Assembly (NCBI GenBank): GCA_900299065.1
Contig: OMIJ01000196.1
Span: forward strand, 1-5,762
Length of the DNA: 5,762 bases
Direction: 5' to 3'
DNA from: Hyphomicrobiales bacterium
GTDB lineage: Bacteria > Pseudomonadota > Alphaproteobacteria > Rhizobiales > Beijerinckiaceae
Below are positions 1 to 5,739 of the stretch, one piece after another. The notes under the pieces are model-generated. The model worked only from the letters and a program-made list of their open reading frames with translations, did not search any database and was not told the origin of the DNA. Within the stretch, counting starts at the first letter, position 1; every line of letters begins with the position of its first letter. A program made the translations under genes and the position numbers.

Positions 1-723
1 GAGAGCCGTTGCCCCACCCAGCAGAACCGCAGCCAAATCAAGCGTGATCGAGCCCAGAATGACTGGCTTGCCCCAAATATAGCGATAGCCCGCGATCAAC
101 ATATCAAAGGTGATCGGAGGCTTTGCCCCTTTATTGGGACGGGGAATGATATTGACTGAGATGAGAACAGCCGCCGTGAAAAACAAAAACGCGACTATAA
201 ATGGAACTGTCGCACCCAGCGGATAGAGCAAGCCCCCCAGGCCGGGACCGATAATAGTCGCGCTTTGCGTGATCGAATTATTCCACGAAACTGCCGAGGT
301 GAATTCATCATCCGGCACGATATTCATCATTAAAGCCTGACCTGCCGGATTGGTGAAGGCGCGTGCCGAACCCAAAATCACAACGATGACATAGACTGGC
401 CAAAGATAGCTGGTCTGAATCAAAGCCACCATCAGCGCTGCACAAATGGACATCATCGAGCAGCCCAAAATCAGGATCATGCGCCTATCATACCGATCAG
501 CCGCTGGACCTGTGAGCAATGACAAGGGCAAGGAAGGCAGAAAGGTCGCCAGACCAATCAGACCAAGAGACAAGGGATCCTGTGTCTGTTCGTAAATGAA
601 CCAGGCTGTCGCGACACCTACAATTTGCTGACTGAGTGTCCAGAGAAAACGAGCCGAGACATAGAGACGATAATCACGATAGCGAAAGGCGGAGCGGCTA
701 TTTTTGATCGTCGTTTGTGACAT
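1..723 (-). CDS. MFS transporter (MFS_3/EntS-like), partial, C-terminus missing
   Basis: This is an inner-membrane major facilitator superfamily protein, probably a proton-driven exporter. The reading frame is open from an ATG at 723 to the window edge, giving 241 residues; family members are usually about 400-430, so TM7 onwards is mostly missing. Hydrophobic stretches lie near residues 26-46, 52-72, 82-102, 106-124, 150-170 and 172-193, and TM7 begins near 221. The cytoplasmic motif-A loop between TM2 and TM3 reads GPAADRYDRR (residues 72-81), the usual G-x-x-A-D-R-x-x-R-R pattern. The tail SITLDLAAVLLGGATAL is typical of the MFS_3 branch that includes enterobactin exporter EntS. GGA lies 6 nt before the ATG and supports this start. 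The gene has the same orientation as the two upstream metabolic genes but is separated by 278 bp containing hairpins, so it may have its own promoter. Substrate is unknown; siderophore or drug export is only a family-level guess. Confidence 0.9.
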   Translation of the reverse strand, partial: MSQTTIKNSRSAFRYRDYRLYVSARFLWTLSQQIVGVATAWFIYEQTQDPLSLGLIGLATFLPSLPLSLLTGPAADRYDRRMILILGCSMMSICAALMVALIQTSYLWPVYVIVVILGSARAFTNPAGQALMMNIVPDDEFTSAVSWNNSITQSATIIGPGLGGLLYPLGATVPFIVAFLFFTAAVLISVNIIPRPNKGAKPPITFDMLIAGYRYIWGKPVILGSITLDLAAVLLGGATAL

Positions 724-762
724 TACTGTTCCATTCCCCGCCGTTTCACTGCCGGTCAATTT

Positions 763-778
763 CAAATCAAATGATTTG
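763..778. promoter_or_regulatory. Palindrome upstream of the MFS gene, possible operator
   Basis: The sequence CAAATCA-AA-TGATTTG is a perfect inverted repeat with 7-bp arms and a 2-bp spacer. It is centred about 47 bp upstream of the MFS start codon, a usual place for a repressor site. A TTGACC hexamer (minus strand, 754-759) lies between it and the gene, but no convincing -10 box follows. The operator role is inferred from symmetry and position only. Confidence 0.4.
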
Positions 779-903
779 CACTCTCGTAAGCCTCAAGCAA
801 CCTTACCACGCTTTAACGCTTTTGGGTGGTTTCGGACAACTCGACTTTAAGTGGTGCGTGTCAGTTTAGTCTCGTCGGCATGCCCCTCGCCGACTTGCCC
901 CCA

Positions 904-933
904 GGGAGACATACAGGCGACTGTATGTCTCCC
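904..933 (-). terminator. Perfect 13-bp-stem hairpin, probable terminator or 3' end stabiliser
   Basis: GGGAGACATACAG and CTGTATGTCTCCC form a perfect 13-bp stem around a 4-base loop (GCGA on the plus strand, TCGC on the minus strand). It starts about 68 bp downstream of the cyclodeaminase-like stop codon and before the MFS gene. Neither strand has a T-run after the stem, so it is not a textbook intrinsic terminator. It could work as a Rho-assisted terminator or a barrier to 3' exonucleases. As DNA it is also symmetrical enough to be a protein site. Confidence 0.5.
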
Positions 934-1001
934 CTTGCTTGAGTGATTCGCTTATTCCTGCAAGAGGTCAATGTGAAATCAGGCCTACGCTGACGCCTTT
1001 G

Positions 1002-2102
1002 CTAGTTGCGTATATCCTGCAGCAGCCATTGCGTCGGGATTTCATGTCCTAAATTTGCCTGACGTGCGAGCTCATAAGCCCTGCCTGCCACAGCATAGAA
1101 TTGCGAGCCTTGCAAATTGCCCCTCTCGGACCATGTGATTTGCTGATCATTCTGACGACCTTGCGATTGTTCATTGATGATCTGAGCTAAAGTCACCATG
1201 CGATCAGGCAAAGCTGTGCCATGCGCCCTTTTGCTAGTTTTTTTGACCGCCATTCCGGGACTATAAGCAGCATAAGTGATGTATTCATCGCTGATACCAA
1301 ATTCAGGCCGTCCCTGCGGAGCTGGCGCATCGCCAAATCTTAAATAACGATCAACACGGCTCATGCTTATGGAATCGGGCTGGCCCCCGCCACCAATATT
1401 GACGATATGACATCCAACTTCGAGGTATTTGCCATCCAGCACAGGAATGGCAGAATCGGTGAGAGCCGCAATGATATGCGCGCCGCGATAGACATCCTCC
1501 GGTCGTTCACAAATCTCAACCTCAATGCCATAGGTCTGCGCCATTTGCTCCCCAAAGCGCACACGATTGGCTTTGGTCGGGCTGTAAATTTGCAGGCGTT
1601 TTATGTTGCGCACTTGCGTGAAGGCCTCCATATGCGCGCGCGCCATGCCTCCCGATCCCAGCATGCCGACGACTTCGGCATCCGCTCGCGCCATATATTT
1701 GACGCCAATGCCTCCATCCGCGCCAACCCGCATGTGCTGCAAGACACCATCATTGATTAAAGCCAAGGGCTCGCCGGTCTCAATCGATGTGAGCAGGATC
1801 AATCCGCAAAACAGGCCGGGCTGCGTGCAATATTTCTCTTCTGTGACGACATTGCCTTTCGTCTGCGTATAGACAATGTCGGATTTCATTCGAATGGCAA
1901 AATAACCCGCCGTCGAGCCGCCTTCCATCGTGCCCCAGCGATAGAGCTTATCGGGATCGCTGGTTGGAATGGCAATATCAATACGCGGACGACAGACAGC
2001 TTCTCCTCGGGCCAATCGAGTATAAGACTCTTCCAGCGCTGTCATTGTATCGCGCATCGTTAACACGCGTTCGACATCATGATTATTGATGATCCAAGTC
2101 AT
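1002..2102 (-). CDS. Ornithine cyclodeaminase/mu-crystallin family protein, substrate unknown
   Basis: This is a cytosolic NAD(P)-dependent enzyme of the family that includes ornithine cyclodeaminase, archaeal alanine dehydrogenase and ketimine reductases. From ATG 2102 it has 366 residues, slightly longer than the usual 310-350. Visible features are substrate-pocket-like R40, R71, K73 and R125 (in RVGADGG), a Rossmann dinucleotide loop VVGMLGSGGMA at about 144-154, and HIVNIGGGGQPD at about 232-243. In true ornithine cyclodeaminase the last region carries a catalytic Asp (GGDCPGK); here glycine occupies that place, with an Asp a few residues later. The C-terminus ends IPTQWLLQDIRN. ATG 2102 is preferred, with GGA 7 nt upstream; an in-frame TTG at 2114 would add four residues. 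The gene lies 18 bp after the acyl-CoA synthetase stop, so the two are probably co-transcribed and translationally coupled. The family call is secure; the reaction is not, and proline synthesis from ornithine should not be assumed. Confidence 0.9.
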   Translation of the reverse strand: MTWIINNHDVERVLTMRDTMTALEESYTRLARGEAVCRPRIDIAIPTSDPDKLYRWGTMEGGSTAGYFAIRMKSDIVYTQTKGNVVTEEKYCTQPGLFCGLILLTSIETGEPLALINDGVLQHMRVGADGGIGVKYMARADAEVVGMLGSGGMARAHMEAFTQVRNIKRLQIYSPTKANRVRFGEQMAQTYGIEVEICERPEDVYRGAHIIAALTDSAIPVLDGKYLEVGCHIVNIGGGGQPDSISMSRVDRYLRFGDAPAPQGRPEFGISDEYITYAAYSPGMAVKKTSKRAHGTALPDRMVTLAQIINEQSQGRQNDQQITWSERGNLQGSQFYAVAGRAYELARQANLGHEIPTQWLLQDIRN

Positions 2103-2120
2103 ATCTGTATCCAACTCATG

Positions 2121-4304
2121 TCAGGATTCAGCCTTGCTAGGCATCAGCACGACCAGCCCATCAAGTGCCAGCGCGCCTTTGCCCTGAGGCATTACAACAA
2201 AAGGATTCACGTCAACGGATTGAAGCACATCCCCGAGATCCTGCGCTATGCGCCCCAAAGCTTTGATCGCATCGACAACCGCTTCAAGATCCAGGACAGG
2301 AGAGCCGCGATAACCCTGCAATAAGCGCCCGGCATGTGTCTGCGCCAACATGTCTGCCGCTTTTTGCGCGCTCACTGGTGTCATGGCAAAGGCAACATCC
2401 TTGATCAATTCAAGCCAGACACCGCCCAGGCCCGCCATAACAACAAGACCCACTTCAGGATCGCGATTAAGTCCCAGCACGAGTTCGAGATTGCTTTTGA
2501 CTTGCTGGGCAATGAGCATGCCATCAATGGGCTTGCTCACACCATGAAGCGCGAGATTGGTCGTAATTTGTTGCCAAGCGGCGCGAACAGATTCAGCCGA
2601 ATTGAGATTGAGGATCCCCCCGCCAATATCCGACTTATGCAGAATATGATCTGCAACTACTTTCATGACAACGGGATAGCCTATGGCCTCTGACGCTTTG
2701 ACAGCCGCCTCAGGCGAGGTGACGAGCTGTTCTTGCGGCATTTGAATTCCATAGGCCCGCAATAATTCTTTCGAACGTGCTTCATTGAGTGCGACAGGCT
2801 CCTTGCTTTGGCCTAAAGCCGCACGCACCATAGCGCAGGCCTGCGCCTGTGCGCTCGTCTGCTGGCCAGTCTGGTTTGTGTTGCGGCTCAAATGTTCGAG
2901 CTCGCTGCGCCTATGCACGGCTTTAATGGCACGCAGAGCCTTATTGGCTTCTTGCAGAAATGAGACATGTTCGGCCTCATCCCGCAATGCACGACTAAAA
3001 TCGGTCTGGCTATGGCTTGTCAGGGTGACGAAAGAAATGGGCTTGCGCGCTTTTGTGCGCACAAAATCCTCGACCATGCGAATATATTTCTCGCCGCGCG
3101 CCGAGCCTGGCTCGCGCGGCAAAGCCTCTTGCAAGAGGACCATATCAACATTGGGATCATCCTGCATGGCCTCGATACAGGCCAGATAAGTCTCGGCACT
3201 CTGCAAGACACCAAAGCCGCCATCAATGGGATTGCTGACAAGAGAGCCCACCCCCAGCAATTTATTGAGACGCTCTAGCGTTGTATCTGCGAGCTTGGGA
3301 AAGACAAGGCCATTGCGCTCGGCCGCATCGAGCAAAAGGCCACGATAGGCGCCTGACAATGTAATGGCGCCCAGACGCGGGCCTTTTGGTGCGCCGGTAT
3401 GGGCGAGCAATTCTGTCACCTCAATCGCATCATCCAGGGTTTCGGCGCGGATCACGCCCAATTCACCTGTCAACGCATCGAAAGCTTCAAATGAGCCCGC
3501 CAATGAGCCTGTATGCGCCATTGCAGCGCTGCGACCAGCTTCCGATTGGCCCAATTTGATCGCAACCACATATTTGCCCGCATCACGTGCAAAACGGCAG
3601 GCAGCCTTGAAACGCTCCACATCCTTCAGCGCTTCGACATAAGTGATGATCACTTTCAATTCCGGTTGGGTTGCAAAAAAGGCGATGTAATCGGCTACAC
3701 TCAACCCGGCCTCATTGCCTGAGGTGATCAGATATTCAGCCCTTATGCCGCGCTCTTCCAACGCGCTGTTGATGAAGATCATCACACCGCCACTTTGCCC
3801 CACCAGAGCCACCGGCCCTTGATTAAGCTTGAGGGGGCGATCTTCTGTCAAAGTGACAAAGCTCGCTTTGCTACAAATATTGCCCATGCAATTGGGGCCT
3901 GACACACCAATGCCAGTTTCAGCAATTGCGGCACGCAATTCGCTACCAAGCCTGCTGCCCTCTTCATCAAAAGCCTCACCAAAACCGGAGGAAAACACTG
4001 TTGCACTGCGTGCCCCGGCAGCTGCCCCCTCACGCAATAAGGCTGGAACTGAGGGTGCGGGAACCATGATCACCATGTGATCGGGCGGCTCTGGCAAGGA
4101 TTTAAAGTCGGGATAGCAGGGCTCTCCGGCCACTTCCTGTCGCCCAGGATTGATCAGCATCAAGCGGCCGGGGAAATGATATCGACGCAAATTTCTATGC
4201 ACACGCGCCGCCCAGGAGCCCGGCCGATCACTTGCGCCAACAATCACAACATTGCGAGGGGCTGTCAGGGCCTCGACTTTTTTCTGTGTGGCGGTGAAGT
4301 CCAA
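2121..4304 (-). CDS. NDP-forming acyl-CoA synthetase (acetate--CoA ligase family), fused alpha and beta parts
   Basis: This cytosolic enzyme would convert an acid, CoA and ATP to acyl-CoA, ADP and phosphate, or run in reverse to make ATP, through a phosphohistidine. From TTG 4304 it has 727 residues, normal for a fused chain. Residues 14-140 form the CoA-binding Rossmann domain (IVGASDRPGSW at 21-31, GPNCMG at 136-141). Residues of about 160-460 form the succinyl-CoA-ligase-like part, with GQSGG at 169-173, SGNEAG at 195-200 and the expected phosphorylated His264 in AHTGSLAGS. Residues of about 500-720 are an ATP-grasp domain with K548, H556 in HKSDIGG, GLGGVWLEL at 625-633 and DVNPF at 698-702. 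No GNAT domain is present, so it is not a Pat-type acetyltransferase. Start choice: GGGAGG lies 6 nt before TTG 4304. An upstream TTG at 4412 would add 36 residues that do not look like family sequence; an in-frame TAG lies just above that. It is first in an operon with the cyclodeaminase-like gene. Acyl substrate is unknown. Confidence 0.92.
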   Translation of the reverse strand: MDFTATQKKVEALTAPRNVVIVGASDRPGSWAARVHRNLRRYHFPGRLMLINPGRQEVAGEPCYPDFKSLPEPPDHMVIMVPAPSVPALLREGAAAGARSATVFSSGFGEAFDEEGSRLGSELRAAIAETGIGVSGPNCMGNICSKASFVTLTEDRPLKLNQGPVALVGQSGGVMIFINSALEERGIRAEYLITSGNEAGLSVADYIAFFATQPELKVIITYVEALKDVERFKAACRFARDAGKYVVAIKLGQSEAGRSAAMAHTGSLAGSFEAFDALTGELGVIRAETLDDAIEVTELLAHTGAPKGPRLGAITLSGAYRGLLLDAAERNGLVFPKLADTTLERLNKLLGVGSLVSNPIDGGFGVLQSAETYLACIEAMQDDPNVDMVLLQEALPREPGSARGEKYIRMVEDFVRTKARKPISFVTLTSHSQTDFSRALRDEAEHVSFLQEANKALRAIKAVHRRSELEHLSRNTNQTGQQTSAQAQACAMVRAALGQSKEPVALNEARSKELLRAYGIQMPQEQLVTSPEAAVKASEAIGYPVVMKVVADHILHKSDIGGGILNLNSAESVRAAWQQITTNLALHGVSKPIDGMLIAQQVKSNLELVLGLNRDPEVGLVVMAGLGGVWLELIKDVAFAMTPVSAQKAADMLAQTHAGRLLQGYRGSPVLDLEAVVDAIKALGRIAQDLGDVLQSVDVNPFVVMPQGKGALALDGLVVLMPSKAES

Positions 4305-4310
4305 ATTCAG

Positions 4311-4316
4311 CCTCCC
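4311..4316 (-). promoter_or_regulatory. Shine-Dalgarno GGGAGG deciding the synthetase start
   Basis: On the minus strand GGGAGG lies 6 nt before TTG 4304, the best ribosome binding site near the 5' end of this frame. The competing TTG at 4412 has only AGGG 5 nt upstream. Confidence 0.65.
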
Positions 4317-4425
4317 GTGTTTTTGCGCCGACTCTTCTCCGGCGCCGTGATCCGCTCGCTCAGGCGGATCTATTATTGCTGCAATTGTGAGCCTTTCGAG
4401 CGCCAAAGCCAAACTGGCCCTGAAC

Positions 4426-4453
4426 GACTAAGCCTCAAAGCTCAGGCTTAGTC
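4426..4453. promoter_or_regulatory. Perfect 10-bp-arm inverted repeat in the synthetase leader
   Basis: GACTAAGCCT, eight bases, then AGGCTTAGTC form a perfect inverted repeat about 120-150 bp upstream of the preferred synthetase start. On the minus strand an AGGAGG abuts it and shares one base with the stem. No T-run follows on either side, so a terminator is unlikely. It could be an operator or an mRNA hairpin in the leader. Confidence 0.5.
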
Positions 4454-4629
4454 CTCCTGTTGGGTCTTTGTCTATCAAGCTGCGCACCAGGCCCTCGCCT
4501 ATCTGGCTCGCAAACTCCCCTCCTCGCAGGCCTATAGGGGGATCGCAGATTAAATAAACATATATTTTTCAATAACTTGATTTGTTTCTCTCGAAGCTTG
4601 GGAATGCCAACGGACTTGCCCAGCCATGG

Positions 4630-4662
4630 ATCCGCCAATTGGACGAACATCCGAGACTTGGA
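4630..4662. repeat. Imperfect direct repeat just upstream of the ABC promoter
   Basis: Two copies of ATCCG-N4-TTGGA start at 4630 and 4649, 19 bp apart, and match at 11 of 14 positions. The second copy ends 5 bp before the -35 hexamer of the predicted rightward promoter, a position used by activators. Being short and imperfect, it may be chance. Confidence 0.3.
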
Positions 4663-4667
4663 GAGAT

Positions 4668-4695
4668 TTGTCGGCAAAAAAAATCGCGCTATGAT
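4668..4695 (+). promoter_or_regulatory. Predicted sigma70-type promoter for the ABC exporter genes
   Basis: TTGTCG (4668-4673, four of six consensus bases) and TATGAT (4690-4695, five of six) are separated by 16 bp that include a run of eight A. Transcription would start near 4702, leaving a leader of roughly 48 nt before the ABC start at 4750. This is the best promoter-like pair in the window, judged by eye. Confidence 0.5.
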
Positions 4696-4732
4696 AGATC
4701 AGAAGAGCCAAAAGGGGCGGAGACGAGTTCGA

Positions 4733-4753
4733 ATGGCGTGGTTTACAGCATGA
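4733..4753 (+). CDS. Possible 6-codon mini-ORF overlapping the ABC start (MAWFTA)
   Basis: ATG GCG TGG TTT ACA GCA TGA has GGAG 10 nt upstream (4719-4722), and its TGA overlaps the ABC start as ATGA. The ABC start itself has no good Shine-Dalgarno at normal spacing. Ribosomes could load at the mini-ORF and reinitiate. The arrangement is clear in the sequence; translation is inferred and could be coincidence. Confidence 0.25.
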   Translation: MAWFTA

Positions 4754-5718
4754 GTAAGCAGGATTCCCACTCGCGTTTGATCGAAGTGGATGGGTTGACC
4801 AAGGCTTTCGGGTCTGTGGCTGCCGTTAACGGGGTCACTTTCCATGTGGATCGAGGCGAAGTGCTCGGCTTTTTGGGCCCGAATGGCGCTGGCAAATCGA
4901 CCACTATGCGTATGATCACGGGCTATCTCACGCCTACATCGGGCACTGCCCGCATTGGCGGAGCAGATGTGCGCACTGAGCCAAAGGCTGTCAAACAAAG
5001 GATTGGATATCTGCCCGAAGGCGCGCCGCTGTATGGCGATATGACGCCAGAATCCTATCTCGATTTCTCTGCCCGCATTCGTCACATGAATGCTGCAGAT
5101 CGCGCTCGCCGGGTCAAAGATGTCATCGCCCGCTTGCAGCTTGAGGAAGTTCTATGTCGGCGCATTGAAACTTTGTCGAAAGGCTTCAAGCGCCGTCTTG
5201 GACTGGCTCAGGCACTTCTGCATGATCCAGAAGTTTTGATCCTAGACGAGCCAACTGATGGCCTCGATCCTAATCAGAAACATGCTGTGCGCCAGTTAAT
5301 TAATGACATCAGCAAGGATAAAGCGATCATCATCTCAACACATCTGCTCGAAGAGGTGGATGCGATATGTGATCGCGCCATCATCATTGATCATGGTGTT
5401 TTGGTGGGGGAAGGCACGCCGGCTGAATTGCAGGCACAGGCAGAAAACCACAATGCTGTCGCCATTGCTCTTTCTTCGACTCTGGGAGACAAGGCGGCTG
5501 ATTTCATCCGCTCCATGCCGGAAATTCAACGCGTAACCATTGAGACCATTGGCGCGTTGAGTACTTTGCGGGCCTATCCGCGTAATCATGCCTTTGTGGC
5601 GGACATTGTCGCTGCGCGCCTGCGCTCACAGGGGTTGGATTTTCATGAATTGCACACGGAGGCCGGTCGGCTTGATCTGGTCTTCCGGCAATTGACCTTG
5701 CAATCTCAAGCCGCATAG
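4750..5718 (+). CDS. ABC-2 exporter ATP-binding protein (GldA/CcmA-like)
   Basis: This is the cytoplasmic ATPase subunit of an ABC exporter, 322 residues, close to the 300-320 usual for GldA/CcmA-type proteins. It carries Walker A GPNGAGKST (43-51), a Q-loop region YLPEGAPLYGDM (87-98), signature LSKGFKRRL (142-150), Walker B VLILDEPTDGLDP (162-174, catalytic E167) and switch H198 in STHLLEEV. The C-terminal part of about 100 residues (from about 220) has no catalytic motif and resembles the accessory tail of this subgroup. The Q-loop has Glu at residue 90 where most ABC proteins have Gln, which I believe is common in GldA-like members. ATG 4750 begins MSKQDSHSRLIEVDGL, directly ahead of the domain. 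An in-frame ATG at 4582 would add 56 residues reading through the predicted promoter and is rejected. No membrane segments are present, so it needs a permease, probably the gene starting at 5732. Substrate is unknown. Confidence 0.95.
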   Translation: MSKQDSHSRLIEVDGLTKAFGSVAAVNGVTFHVDRGEVLGFLGPNGAGKSTTMRMITGYLTPTSGTARIGGADVRTEPKAVKQRIGYLPEGAPLYGDMTPESYLDFSARIRHMNAADRARRVKDVIARLQLEEVLCRRIETLSKGFKRRLGLAQALLHDPEVLILDEPTDGLDPNQKHAVRQLINDISKDKAIIISTHLLEEVDAICDRAIIIDHGVLVGEGTPAELQAQAENHNAVAIALSSTLGDKAADFIRSMPEIQRVTIETIGALSTLRAYPRNHAFVADIVAARLRSQGLDFHELHTEAGRLDLVFRQLTLQSQAA

Positions 5719-5731
5719 CAGGGCTAAACAC

Positions 5732-5739
5732 ATGCACAC
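5732..5739 (+). CDS. Start of the next gene, probably the ABC-2 permease, truncated by the contig end
   Basis: An ATG at 5732 follows AGGG (5720-5723) with 8-nt spacing, 13 bp after the ABC ATPase stop. Only ATG CAC AC is genomic before the adapter begins. Placement directly after a GldA-like ATPase gene makes a membrane permease the expected product, but the protein itself cannot be seen. Confidence 0.45.

Larger units (their letters stand above)
724..1001. other. Intergenic region between the cyclodeaminase-like gene and the MFS gene
   Basis: This stretch of about 280 bp holds no credible coding region on either strand. It contains, from the MFS side, a 16-bp palindrome (763-778), a weak 6-bp-stem hairpin GTCGGC/GCCGAC (874-879 with 889-894) and a perfect 13-bp-stem hairpin (904-933). 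I found no sigma70 promoter with two good hexamers for the MFS gene. The layout suggests that upstream transcription ends here and MFS transcription is controlled separately. Confidence 0.6.
4305..4749. other. Divergent control region between the synthetase operon and the ABC exporter genes
   Basis: About 445 bp separate the two oppositely directed start codons. From left to right the region holds the synthetase leader, a perfect 10-bp-arm palindrome (4426-4453), an AGGAGG on the minus strand (4453-4458) with no well-placed start codon after it, an AT-rich tract (about 4550-4590), a direct repeat (4630-4643 and 4649-4662), and a rightward promoter (4668-4695). I found no convincing pair of hexamers for the leftward promoter, though it probably lies in or near the AT-rich tract. 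I recognise no riboswitch or RNA gene. Frames that stay open across the region have no family-like sequence. Confidence 0.6.

Noticed and set aside
1407..1760. A 117-codon plus-strand frame inside the cyclodeaminase-like gene
   Set aside because: It is antisense to a secure conserved gene and has no recognisable features of its own.
2785..3278. Overlapping plus-strand frames of 134 and 103 codons
   Set aside because: Both are antisense shadows of the synthetase; the two frames also conflict with each other.
2121..4304. A Pat-type protein acetyltransferase
   Set aside because: The synthetase-like domains are present but there is no GNAT domain; the chain ends after the ATP-grasp domain.
4077..4451. 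A 124-codon plus-strand frame opposite the synthetase start
   Set aside because: It mostly overlaps the secure synthetase frame on the other strand and shows no domain-like pattern.
4305..4560. A riboswitch or small RNA in the synthetase leader
   Set aside because: Apart from the palindrome I see no motif of a known riboswitch class, 6S, SRP, RNase P or tmRNA.
4435..4677. An 80-codon minus-strand frame in the divergent control region
   Set aside because: Its composition is rich in Arg and Pro with no recognisable domain; it runs through the AT-rich tract and stops in the palindrome.
4582..4749. An N-terminal extension of the ABC ATPase starting at ATG 4582
   Set aside because: It reads through the predicted promoter, has no family-like sequence, and the ABC domain starts normally after ATG 4750.
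1..5739. CRISPR array, phage genes, insertion sequences or a defence island
   Set aside because: There are no regularly spaced repeats, transposase or integrase motifs, or defence-type domains; the genes are ordinary metabolic and transport families.
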